Origin: Actinomycetota bacterium
Lineage (GTDB): Bacteria; Actinomycetota; Thermoleophilia; Solirubrobacterales; 70-9
NCBI GenBank assembly: GCA_005884985.1
Contig: VAYK01000136.1
Span: forward strand, 1-7,118
Length of the DNA: 7,118 bases
Reading direction: 5' to 3'
The stretch's first letter is position 1; each line of letters opens with the position of its first letter. The notes below the pieces were generated by a model that did not search any database, had not been told where the DNA came from, and worked only from the letters and a program-made list of their open reading frames with translations. This document shows, piece by piece, positions 1 to 6,239 of the stretch. The position numbers and the translations under genes are program-made.

Positions 1-206
1 GAGGTCCTACGCGGCGTATACTGCCGGCCAACGCGTCCTCCTTCCGCTGCAGGTGCGACGGGATGGGGGGAGCGGGAAGGAGATGAGGTGCGGTTCCGCC
101 CGTATCGCGGCCTTGGGTCGTGGGTAGCGGTGGCGGCCTGGGCTCGGTCAGAGAATGGCCAGAGCGCTCGCACGAGGAGAGGGAAAGCAGCAGTAGGGGG
201 CATGCC
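1..206. other. Upstream flank of the oxidase operon, no identifiable gene
   Basis: I recognise no gene here. The + frame starting at base 1 stays open until a TGA at 208-210, which would overlap the GTG start of the cupredoxin gene in a GTGA arrangement. Its translation is rich in Arg and Gly, shows no motif I know, and may be chance openness of GC-rich DNA. A TATACT hexamer at 17-22 resembles a -10 box, but its -35 partner would lie outside the window. A purine-rich run at about 61-90 (GGGAAGGAGATGAGG) looks like a ribosome site but serves no convincing start. The operon promoter is probably here or further upstream. Confidence 0.4.
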
Positions 207-866
207 GTGAGTTCACGCGCTGCGCGAGTGGTCGTCGTCCTCGCGGGCGTGGCGATCGTCGCGGTGGCGATCAGTCTCTACGTCTCCAAGTACCTGAGGT
301 CTCCGAGCCCCGTCGCTGCTACACAGACCGGGCCGAACCAGGCAACCCTGACGCTGGGCACGACCCCGGCGGTCGGCAGCCTGGGCGGCAGCAAGTCCTG
401 GGTCTCCTATCTGGTCCGCCAACACGGCCAGTGGGACCACACCACCGTGTTCAACGTGCCGGCGCATTCGCTGGTCCACATCACCATCGACAACTTCGAC
501 GGGGCCAGCGCCCTGAGGAACCCGTTCCTATCACAGGTACAGGGCACGGTAGGGGGTGTGATGCGAATCAACGGGAAGGCCACGGACGTCATCAATCCCG
601 ACGACGCCTCGCACACCTTCACGGTGCCGCAGATGGGGATCTCGGTGCCGCTGCTCGGCGTGCCCGACAACGCGAAGAACCCGTGCGCCGAGATGCCGTG
701 CTCGCTCAAGAAGGCGCATGAGACGATCACCTTCACGATCCGCACCGGGAAGCCGGGGCGCTTCCGCTGGCAATGCTTCGTGCCCTGCGCGGCCGGGTTC
801 ATCGACGGATTCGCGGGACCGATGCAGACAATCGGCTACATGGACGGCTTCATCCACGTGATCTGA
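207..866 (+). CDS. Membrane-anchored cupredoxin-like protein of the cytochrome oxidase operon
   Basis: This 219-aa protein has one N-terminal membrane span (about residues 7-24, very Val/Ala rich) followed by an extracytoplasmic cupredoxin-type beta domain. Seen directly: a SHTFTVPQMGI segment with His136, resembling the first copper-ligand His region of subunit II, and a C-terminal CFVPC pair (Cys190, Cys194) followed by Met206 and Met212. An extra Cys pair lies at 160/165. The usual second His between Cys and Met is absent. I chose GTG 207 because AGGGGG lies six bases upstream (195-200) and the membrane span then begins near the N-terminus; an upstream in-frame GTG at 120 would add 29 polar residues. 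It sits 10 nt before coxB, which suggests a copper carrier or electron donor for the oxidase. That role is inferred; the cupredoxin fold assignment is fairly secure. Confidence 0.8.
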   Translation: MSSRAARVVVVLAGVAIVAVAISLYVSKYLRSPSPVAATQTGPNQATLTLGTTPAVGSLGGSKSWVSYLVRQHGQWDHTTVFNVPAHSLVHITIDNFDGASALRNPFLSQVQGTVGGVMRINGKATDVINPDDASHTFTVPQMGISVPLLGVPDNAKNPCAEMPCSLKKAHETITFTIRTGKPGRFRWQCFVPCAAGFIDGFAGPMQTIGYMDGFIHVI

Positions 867-876
867 GCACACGACG

Positions 877-1707
877 ATGCCAGAGCCCAGCCATTTCCGC
901 CGCATCCTGATCCTGTGGATCGCGCTGAGCGTTATCGCGACGCCGCTCGTCGTCATCCTGGCGGCGCCCGGGCTGCCGCCCGGCGACGCGACCAGCGAGG
1001 CCGCCGGCCAGGTAACGGACAACACCGTGCTGCTGGGGATCGCGACGCCGATCGCCGCGCTGCTCGTCGTCTATTTCGCCTACGCGCTGATCGTCTTTCG
1101 CCACCGCGGTCCCGAGCCCGACGAGGGTGTCGCGATCCGCGGGGACAACCGGGTCCAGCTCACTTGGATTGTGGCGACGGCGGCGATCGTGCTGTTTGCG
1201 GCGGTCTATGGCACCGTACGGATATTCGGAGACAGCGGAGCGGGCGGCGGGCAGGGCCCCAATCCCATCGCGAAGCCGTCGGGAGACCCACTGCAGGTGC
1301 AGGTGATCGCCCAGCAATGGGCCTTCACCTACCGGTTCCCCTCCTTCGGTGGCGTCGAGACGCCGCATCTGGAGCTTCCGGTTGACCAGGACGTAGAGTT
1401 CCACGTCACCTCGCTGGACGCGATCCACTCGTTCTGGGCCCATCAGCTGGGGGTGAAGGCCGACGCGAATCCCGGCGTCGACAACGTCGCCTACGCGCGC
1501 CCGACCGAGACCGGCAGCTTCGACATCCGCTGCGCCGAGCTCTGCGGGCTCTTCCACGGGCATATGTTCGACACCGGGCAGGTGGTGAGCGATTCGAGCT
1601 TCCAGGCCTGGATCCGAGGCCAGCAGCGCGAGTTCGCGCCGGCAACCCGGAACCTCAACCCCTACAACCGGGGCTATCTGCCCCATCCCGAGAGGAGGGC
1701 CGGATGA
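877..1707 (+). CDS. coxB: Cytochrome c oxidase subunit II (CuA subunit)
   Basis: This 276-aa protein accepts electrons at the binuclear CuA centre on the outer membrane face and passes them to heme a of subunit I. The CuA ligand set is complete: His184 in DAIHSFW, then Cys219, Glu221, Cys223, His227 and Met230 in CAELCGLFHGHM. The AQQWAF motif (Trp148) is the aromatic patch associated with electron entry. Hydrophobic spans lie at about 10-31, 51-74 and 95-115. The last two are the normal hairpin; the first looks like a signal peptide or extra anchor and has no lipobox Cys. The protein ends about 45 residues after the CuA motif with no CXXCH, so this is an aa3 rather than a caa3 arrangement. 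ATG 877 follows the cupredoxin stop by 10 nt with no strong ribosome site. The stop overlaps the coxA start by 4 nt. Confidence 0.96.
   Translation: MPEPSHFRRILILWIALSVIATPLVVILAAPGLPPGDATSEAAGQVTDNTVLLGIATPIAALLVVYFAYALIVFRHRGPEPDEGVAIRGDNRVQLTWIVATAAIVLFAAVYGTVRIFGDSGAGGGQGPNPIAKPSGDPLQVQVIAQQWAFTYRFPSFGGVETPHLELPVDQDVEFHVTSLDAIHSFWAHQLGVKADANPGVDNVAYARPTETGSFDIRCAELCGLFHGHMFDTGQVVSDSSFQAWIRGQQREFAPATRNLNPYNRGYLPHPERRAG
1693..1698 (+). promoter_or_regulatory. Ribosome binding site of coxA
   Basis: AGGAGG lies five bases before ATG 1704, inside the last codons of coxB. Together with the ATGA stop/start overlap it fixes the coxA start and implies translational coupling between subunits II and I. 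Confidence 0.8.
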
Positions 1708-3539
1708 ACACCGCAGCTGCGGAGCGCCCCCTGTGGCGCCGTCTGCTGGGCTTCAACCTCCTCGCCGGGATCGTGCTCGGGGTCGCCGGGTTCTACTTCG
1801 GCTGGTGGCTGGGGCACCAGATCCACGCCAAGAGCCTCGCGTACTTCGCCGACACCAACCAGAACGACGTCGCCCTCTTGCTCGGCTACCTGTTCTTCCC
1901 GATCGGATTCGTGATCGGGCTCGGATTCGCCAAGTACCCGCTGTCGAGGGCGCTGGGCCGCGAGCCCTCGCACCATGAGAACGAGGAGGGCGGCCTCGGC
2001 CGCTACTTCGGGGTCTGCACCGACCACAAGGTGGTCGGCATGCAGTACATGGTCGGGATCGGCGTCTTCTTCTTCATCGGCGGGCTGAACGCGATGCTGA
2101 TCAGGGCGGAGCTCCTGCGCCCCTCGCCGCAGCTCTTCGGCGCCGGCAACTACCTGACGATCGTTGGCCTGCACGGGGCGATGATGATGGGGGTGATGAG
2201 CTCGGCCATCCTCGGGCCGTTCGCCAACTACTTCGTCCCGCTGATGATCGGCGCCAAGCGCATGGCCTTCCCGCGCATCGAGGCGCTCACCTTCTGGCTG
2301 TTGATGGCGGCCGGGGTGATCTTCGTCTCGACGATCTTCTTCGGCGGCTTCCCGACCGGGTGGACCGGATACGCCCCCCTCAACGACCAGGCCAACTTCG
2401 GCTTCGACTCCTACATCTTCTTCTTCGCCCTGGTGGGCCTCTCGATGACCCTGCTGGGGCTCAACCTGATCGCCACGATCGTGACCATGAGAGCACCGGG
2501 GATGACCTGGGGGCGGCTGCCGATGTTCTGCTGGGGCGTACTCAGCACCTCGGGCCTGATGGTGCTCGCGGCGCCGGTCCTGATCGCCGCCCTCCTGATG
2601 GTCGCCTTCGACCGCAGCCTGCAGACCTCGTTCTTCCTGACGAGCGGCGGCGGCAGCCCCTATCTGTTCGAGAACCTGTTCTGGTTCTTCGGCCACCCCG
2701 AGGTCTACGTCGTGCTCTTGCCCGCGATGGGCATCACGGCCGAGATCATCACCGTGCACGGCCGCAAGAAGCTGTTCGGCTACAAGACGGTGCTCTACAC
2801 CACCATCGCCACGGGCATCATCAGCTTCTTCGTGTGGGCCCACCACCAGTTCGTCGCCGGCATCGACCCGCGCATCATGGCGACGCTGTGGAGGGCGAAG
2901 ATCCGCTACACGGTGCCGATGTTGTTCTGCCTGGCCTGGTTCTTCAACTTCTTCATCGGCGGCGTCTCCGGCTTCTTCCTCTCCGACACCCCGAGCGACG
3001 TCAGCACTCACGGCAGCTTCTTCGTCATGGCCCACTTCCACTACACGATCATGGGCGGGCTGATCTTCGCCTTCTTCGCCGCGATCTACTACTGGGTGCC
3101 GAAGATGACCGGGTTGCGGTTCAACGAGCGCCTGGCGAAGATCCACTTCTGGACGATGTTCATCGCCTTCAACTCGACCTTCGGCCCGTTGTTCGCACTC
3201 GGTCTGATGGGGATGCCGCGACGGGTCGCGACGTACGCATCCAACCTACAGCCGCTGAACATCTGGGTCTCGGTGTCCGCGTTCGTCCTCGGCGCCTCGA
3301 TGCTCGTCTTCCTCGCCAACGTCCTCTACTCGATGGTCATCGCGCGCGAGCCCGCGGAGGCGAATCCGTGGCGCTCGAAGTCGCTCGAGTGGCAGCTCCC
3401 GACGCCCGTGCCCGTGCACAACTTCGACCGCATCCCGGTTTTCGACGCTGACCCCTATGACTACGGGATCCCGCCAGTGGCGCCGAGGCACGTGCCGGCC
3501 GGCGCATCCGGAGTGGCCCCATACCCGGATCGGAAATGA
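1704..3539 (+). CDS. coxA: Cytochrome c oxidase subunit I, lacking the helix VIII segment
   Basis: This 611-aa catalytic subunit carries heme a and the heme a3-CuB site that reduces O2 to water. All metal ligands are visible: His157 (LHGAMM) and His446 for heme a, His444 for heme a3 (AHFHY), and His331, His380 and His381 for CuB. Tyr335 in GHPEVY is the residue that cross-links to a CuB His in the family; Glu333 is kept, as is the RR pair 506-507 near the heme propionates. Two extra spans (about 14-38 and 55-77) precede the core, which begins at TDHK (106-109). Between His381 and the GG pair at 419-420 the protein is about 22 residues shorter than the bovine enzyme, and only polar sequence lies where helix VIII should be. 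The D-channel Asp position is Arg186. Identity is certain; whether this copy is functional is not. Confidence 0.95.
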   Translation: MNTAAAERPLWRRLLGFNLLAGIVLGVAGFYFGWWLGHQIHAKSLAYFADTNQNDVALLLGYLFFPIGFVIGLGFAKYPLSRALGREPSHHENEEGGLGRYFGVCTDHKVVGMQYMVGIGVFFFIGGLNAMLIRAELLRPSPQLFGAGNYLTIVGLHGAMMMGVMSSAILGPFANYFVPLMIGAKRMAFPRIEALTFWLLMAAGVIFVSTIFFGGFPTGWTGYAPLNDQANFGFDSYIFFFALVGLSMTLLGLNLIATIVTMRAPGMTWGRLPMFCWGVLSTSGLMVLAAPVLIAALLMVAFDRSLQTSFFLTSGGGSPYLFENLFWFFGHPEVYVVLLPAMGITAEIITVHGRKKLFGYKTVLYTTIATGIISFFVWAHHQFVAGIDPRIMATLWRAKIRYTVPMLFCLAWFFNFFIGGVSGFFLSDTPSDVSTHGSFFVMAHFHYTIMGGLIFAFFAAIYYWVPKMTGLRFNERLAKIHFWTMFIAFNSTFGPLFALGLMGMPRRVATYASNLQPLNIWVSVSAFVLGASMLVFLANVLYSMVIAREPAEANPWRSKSLEWQLPTPVPVHNFDRIPVFDADPYDYGIPPVAPRHVPAGASGVAPYPDRK

Positions 3540-4132
3540 ACGAGACCGCCCACACTCCGGACGAAGCGCTCGCCGAGCCGCCGGAGGTCCAGGAGCGAAA
3601 CCTGTGGCTCGGCGTGCGGGTCATGGCGGGAGTGACGATCATGTTCTTCCTGGCCTTCGTGTTCGCCTACTTCTACTTGCGCTCCCTCAACAACTTCGAC
3701 CGCTGGCGACCGCCAAGTGTCGATCCGCCCCAGGCTTACGGCGCGGCGATCGTGATCCTGTTCGTGGTCAGCGCCGCCCTGTTCGCCTATGCAGACCGGG
3801 CGGCGCGGAAAGCAGCGGCCTGGCTGCCCGCCGCCGGGGCGGCACTGGCGCTCGGCCTGGCTGGCTGCGTCGTGCAGGCGTTTGAGTACGCGCACCTGGG
3901 GTTCGCCCCCACCAGGGGCGGCTACGCGAGCGTGTTCCTGGGCTGGACGCTGCTGTTCGTCCTCTTCGTGATCTTCGCGATGTACTGGGTGGAGATCACT
4001 TTCGCGACCGGCCTCCGCCATCGGCACGATGCCGAGGCGTACGTCCCACTGGGTCTCGACGCCGCCGCCTTCTACTGGACCCTTCTCGCGGTCATCGGCG
4101 TGATCGCCTGGGGGATCCTCTACCTGCTCTGA
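3536..4132 (+). CDS. coxC: Cytochrome c oxidase subunit III
   Basis: This 198-aa integral membrane protein binds beside subunit I and stabilises the oxidase; it carries no redox centre. Five hydrophobic spans are visible at about 27-48, 67-86, 96-117, 130-156 and 175-197, the five-helix bacterial form. The family-like motifs FAYFYLR (43-49) and QAFEY (114-118) are present. The FHGLHV motif common in subunit III is missing; the corresponding segment reads GGYASVFLGW and then MYWVE (149-153), which I associate with a divergent actinobacterial branch. The start ATG overlaps the coxA stop (ATGA), so expression is probably coupled to subunit I. The N-terminal 20 residues are acidic and cytoplasmic. 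Confidence 0.93.
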   Translation: MNETAHTPDEALAEPPEVQERNLWLGVRVMAGVTIMFFLAFVFAYFYLRSLNNFDRWRPPSVDPPQAYGAAIVILFVVSAALFAYADRAARKAAAWLPAAGAALALGLAGCVVQAFEYAHLGFAPTRGGYASVFLGWTLLFVLFVIFAMYWVEITFATGLRHRHDAEAYVPLGLDAAAFYWTLLAVIGVIAWGILYLL

Positions 4133-4142
4133 GCCCCGGGGC

Positions 4143-5003
4143 GTGTTCGATCCAAAGCCGCTCCTGGACTGGACCGGCGGGCCGGCCTTTGCCTGGGTCG
4201 TCGGCGCCGCGCTGCTCTACTGCCTGGGCGGCCTCCACAGCGCGCATCCGCGTTCCGGCCCGGACCGCTGGCGGACGGCGTCGTTCGTCGCCGGCCTGGC
4301 GACGATCGTCGTCGCGCTCGACTCGCCGATCGACGACCTCGCCGAAGAGCTGCTCTGGGTGCACATGGTCCAGCACATCCTGCTGCTCGTGGTGGCTCCC
4401 CCGTTGCTCGCCGTGGCGCGTCCGTGGAACCGCATGTGGCACGGTTTCCCGCTCGGCTTCCGGCGGCGCACCGCTCGCACCGTTACCCAGAGCCCGCGTC
4501 TGGCCCCGCTTCGAAGGGCCGCAGGCATCTTCCAGGATCCCCTCCCGTCGTGGCTGGCCTTCAACGTGACGTTCCTCGCCTGGCATCTGCCGGCGGCCTA
4601 TGACGCCACGCTCCAGTCGCAATTCGTGCACGCTCTGGAGCACGCGATGTTCTTTGGGACCGCGCTCCTGTTCTGGACACGCGTGATCGACTCGCCCCCC
4701 TGGCGCTCGCCGCTCGCCGACGTTCCGCGCGCCATCTACGTTGGCCTTGCGATGGTGGTCAGTTGGATGCTCGCGATCGCCTTCGCCGTGTCGACCGCGC
4801 CGGTGTATGCCCCCTATGCGGCGCAGGCCAGCCGGCCCGGTGGGATCACGGCCCTCGCCGACCAGCAGCTGGCCGCCGGCGTGATGTGGGTCCCGGGCTC
4901 GATCCCGTTCACGATCGCGATCCTGTTCGTCATCTATCGGTGGCTGCAACCGAAACGACTACGCGAGCCCTCCAGGGAGCGGCCGCTCCCTGAGAGTCCC
5001 TGA
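4143..5003 (+). CDS. ctaG: CtaG-type cytochrome c oxidase assembly factor
   Basis: This 286-aa polytopic protein matches the bacterial caa3_CtaG family, which is implicated in CuB-site assembly and is not homologous to the single-span Cox11-type CtaG. About seven spans are visible: 15-31, 45-60, 71-94, 137-155, 164-183, 196-219 and 243-267. Family motifs include DSP (60-62), HMVQH (74-78) followed by a PPLL segment (86-89), WHLP (147-150), HALEH (163-167) and a DQQLAAGVMW block (240-249). The His pairs near membrane ends are plausible copper ligands. The start is GTG 4143, 10 nt after coxC, with no Shine-Dalgarno; the gap itself is a perfect palindrome, GCCCCGGGGC. Translation probably depends on coupling to coxC. 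The C-terminal 20 residues are charged and Pro-rich. Confidence 0.9.
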   Translation: MFDPKPLLDWTGGPAFAWVVGAALLYCLGGLHSAHPRSGPDRWRTASFVAGLATIVVALDSPIDDLAEELLWVHMVQHILLLVVAPPLLAVARPWNRMWHGFPLGFRRRTARTVTQSPRLAPLRRAAGIFQDPLPSWLAFNVTFLAWHLPAAYDATLQSQFVHALEHAMFFGTALLFWTRVIDSPPWRSPLADVPRAIYVGLAMVVSWMLAIAFAVSTAPVYAPYAAQASRPGGITALADQQLAAGVMWVPGSIPFTIAILFVIYRWLQPKRLREPSRERPLPESP

Positions 5004-5006
5004 TCC

Positions 5007-5012
5007 AGGAGG
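5007..5012 (+). promoter_or_regulatory. Strong ribosome binding site of the 44-aa membrane protein
   Basis: A perfect AGGAGG sits six bases before ATG 5019 and three bases after the ctaG stop. It is one of the two best ribosome sites in the operon and is the main reason to accept the short reading frame behind it. Confidence 0.8.
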
Positions 5013-5018
5013 AGAAGA

Positions 5019-5153
5019 ATGGAAGTGCTACTGCGACTGATTGCGGTGTCCACTGTGGCCCAAGGCATCCTCACCTGGGCCATCCCGCTTGGCGTGTTCC
5101 TCGCCGTCCTGCTCTGGTACCTGGTGCTGCTTCGCCGCCGGCACCCCGAGTGA
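5019..5153 (+). CDS. Small single-span membrane protein between ctaG and sco
   Basis: This 44-aa protein reads MEVLLRLIAVSTVAQG at its N-terminus. It has one long hydrophobic span (about 17-38) and ends in the basic tail RRRHPE, which by the positive-inside rule puts the C-terminus in the cytoplasm. I do not recognise a family. Support comes from the AGGAGG six bases upstream, its fit into the gap between ctaG (15 nt) and sco (28 nt), and its sensible membrane-protein composition. Short one-helix proteins are common accessory subunits or assembly factors of terminal oxidases, so a small oxidase subunit or a CtaG/SCO partner is a reasonable inference, not a demonstrated function. A longer frame from TTG 5041 overlaps it but looks spurious. 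Confidence 0.72.
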   Translation: MEVLLRLIAVSTVAQGILTWAIPLGVFLAVLLWYLVLLRRRHPE

Positions 5154-5158
5154 CGCAC

Positions 5159-5164
5159 AGGAGG
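5159..5164 (+). promoter_or_regulatory. AGGAGG upstream of sco, poorly spaced to its ATG
   Basis: AGGAGG ends 17 bases before ATG 5182, which is too far for ideal use. An in-frame CTG at 5173 has a spacing of eight bases and would add only three residues. A weaker GGGA lies four bases before ATG 5182. The start of sco is therefore uncertain by three codons, and ATG 5182 is preferred because it begins the basic, pre-membrane segment. Confidence 0.45.
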
Positions 5165-5181
5165 CGGTCCGCCTGGGATCG

Positions 5182-6231
5182 ATGAGGCGCACGCGGGTCA
5201 CGGCCCGCGTAGCCGTGCTCGTGGTCGTTGTCGCGGTGGCGCCCCTGGGCGCGCTGGTCCTCAAGGACTCCCTCGGCCAGGAGGTCAACATCGACAAGTA
5301 CCGGGGCAAGGCTGTCCTGGTCACCTTCATCTACGACCACTGCCCCGACGTGTGTCCGATCATCGTCGGCAACCTCCACACCGCGCAGAACGAGCTCGGC
5401 CCGGAGGCCAACAAGCTTCAGATCATCGCGGTATCGGTCGACCCGAAGGGCGACACGCCCAAGACCGTGAAGGCCTTTCTCAAAGACCACCAGATGACCG
5501 GGCGCATGCAGTACCTGATCGGCTCGCGGCCCCAGCTGGAGAAGGTCTGGAGCGCCTGGCACATCGTCTCCAAGTCATCGCCGACGAAAAAGAGCCCCGA
5601 CCTGGTCGAGCACTCGGCGCTGCTCTACGAGATAAGCGGCAGCGGCAAGATCACGACCCTCTATCCGGCCAGCTTCACGCCCGGCCAGATCGTGCACGAC
5701 GTGCCGATCCTCGCCTCCGGCAGAGCGCGGATGTCGAAGCGCGGCCTCATCCTCGGGCTGCTCGGGGTAGGAGCGGTGGCGATGCTGGTCGTCGTCGAGA
5801 TCGCGACCAGCGGTCCCGGAGCCGGCAAGCGAGCGGCGCCCACGCTCCCCTCGCAGGTGCTTCGAGGGCCGAGAGTCGACCTCGCCTCCCTTCGGGGCAA
5901 GCCCGCGCTGGTCAACTTCTGGGCCAGCTGGTGTGCGCCCTGCAAACAGGAGGCGCCCGAGCTCGAGCGCTTGGCCCGCACGCTGCACGGCCAGGCCCGG
6001 CTGGTCGGCGTCGATTGGAACGACACGACCGCCAACGCAACGGCCTTCATCCGCCAATACGGCTTGACGTATCCGATTCTTCGCGACGGATCGAGCGAGG
6101 TCGGCAATCGCTTCGGCCTCCCGGGCCTGCCGACGACATTCGTGCTCGATCCCCACGGCGACATCGCCGAAGTGCTGCTCGGCCCCCAGAGCGAGTCGAG
6201 CCTGCGACAGGCGCTGGGATCGGCCGGCTGA
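5182..6231 (+). CDS. SCO copper chaperone and TlpA-like thioredoxin in one open frame
   Basis: The 349-codon frame holds two domains. Residues 1-180 are a SCO1/SenC protein: basic N-terminus, membrane span about 9-23, the copper-binding CPDVCP motif (Cys54, Cys58) and the partner His144 in VEHSALLY. SCO delivers copper to CuA of subunit II. Residues 184-349 form a TlpA/ResA-type thioredoxin with its own basic start (MSKRG), a span at about 189-206, WCAPC (Cys251, Cys254) and the cis-Pro loop GLPTTF (Pro317). TlpA-type proteins reduce the cysteines of SCO and CuA outside the cell. No stop separates the domains. As a fusion, the second span would send the thioredoxin to the cytoplasm, so separate initiation at ATG 5731 is a serious alternative. 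In-frame sequence upstream of 5182 is rejected because it overlaps the small gene. Confidence 0.85.
   Translation: MRRTRVTARVAVLVVVVAVAPLGALVLKDSLGQEVNIDKYRGKAVLVTFIYDHCPDVCPIIVGNLHTAQNELGPEANKLQIIAVSVDPKGDTPKTVKAFLKDHQMTGRMQYLIGSRPQLEKVWSAWHIVSKSSPTKKSPDLVEHSALLYEISGSGKITTLYPASFTPGQIVHDVPILASGRARMSKRGLILGLLGVGAVAMLVVVEIATSGPGAGKRAAPTLPSQVLRGPRVDLASLRGKPALVNFWASWCAPCKQEAPELERLARTLHGQARLVGVDWNDTTANATAFIRQYGLTYPILRDGSSEVGNRFGLPGLPTTFVLDPHGDIAEVLLGPQSESSLRQALGSAG
5731..6231 (+). CDS. Possible separately initiated TlpA/ResA-like thioredoxin (internal start)
   Basis: This is an alternative reading of the second half of the SCO frame. Starting at ATG 5731 gives a 166-aa protein with a classic N-terminal anchor: basic MSKRG, a hydrophobic stretch of about 18 residues, then an extracytoplasmic thioredoxin fold with WCAPC and cis-Pro GLPTTF. 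That length and layout are normal for membrane-anchored TlpA/ResA proteins, whose job is to keep CuA and SCO cysteines reduced. The upstream bases (GGCAGAGCGCGG) are only a weak ribosome site, so initiation would rely on coupling to sco. The domain is certain; its existence as an independent polypeptide is not. Confidence 0.45.
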   Translation: MSKRGLILGLLGVGAVAMLVVVEIATSGPGAGKRAAPTLPSQVLRGPRVDLASLRGKPALVNFWASWCAPCKQEAPELERLARTLHGQARLVGVDWNDTTANATAFIRQYGLTYPILRDGSSEVGNRFGLPGLPTTFVLDPHGDIAEVLLGPQSESSLRQALGSAG

Positions 6232-6239
6232 GCCGGGCA

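Noticed and set aside
120..206. 29-residue N-terminal extension of the cupredoxin from GTG 120
   Set aside because: The added residues are polar and Gly/Ser/Glu-rich, there is no suitable ribosome site, and GTG 207 has AGGGGG at good spacing right before the anchor.
850..1686. 278-aa minus-strand frame opposite coxB
   Set aside because: Low-complexity charged composition typical of antisense frames in high-GC DNA; the CuA ligand motif on the + strand settles the coding strand.
1674..3146. 490-aa open frame on the minus strand opposite coxA
   Set aside because: It is the antisense shadow of a GC-rich gene. Its product is dominated by Glu, Arg, His, Asp and Gly with no domain, while the + strand encodes an unmistakable CoxA.
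2360..3451. 363-aa + strand frame overlapping coxA in another phase
   Set aside because: Arg/Asp/His/Pro-rich out-of-frame shadow of coxA without motifs.
4133..4142. GCCCCGGGGC palindrome between coxC and ctaG as a terminator
   Set aside because: Ten bases with no loop and no T-run; coxC and ctaG belong to one operon, and GC-only palindromes are expected in this composition.
5041..5181. TTG-initiated N-terminal extension of the SCO frame
   Set aside because: It overlaps the 44-aa gene in a different phase, has no ribosome site, and its residues do not resemble a signal or SCO sequence; ATG 5182 begins the basic anchor.
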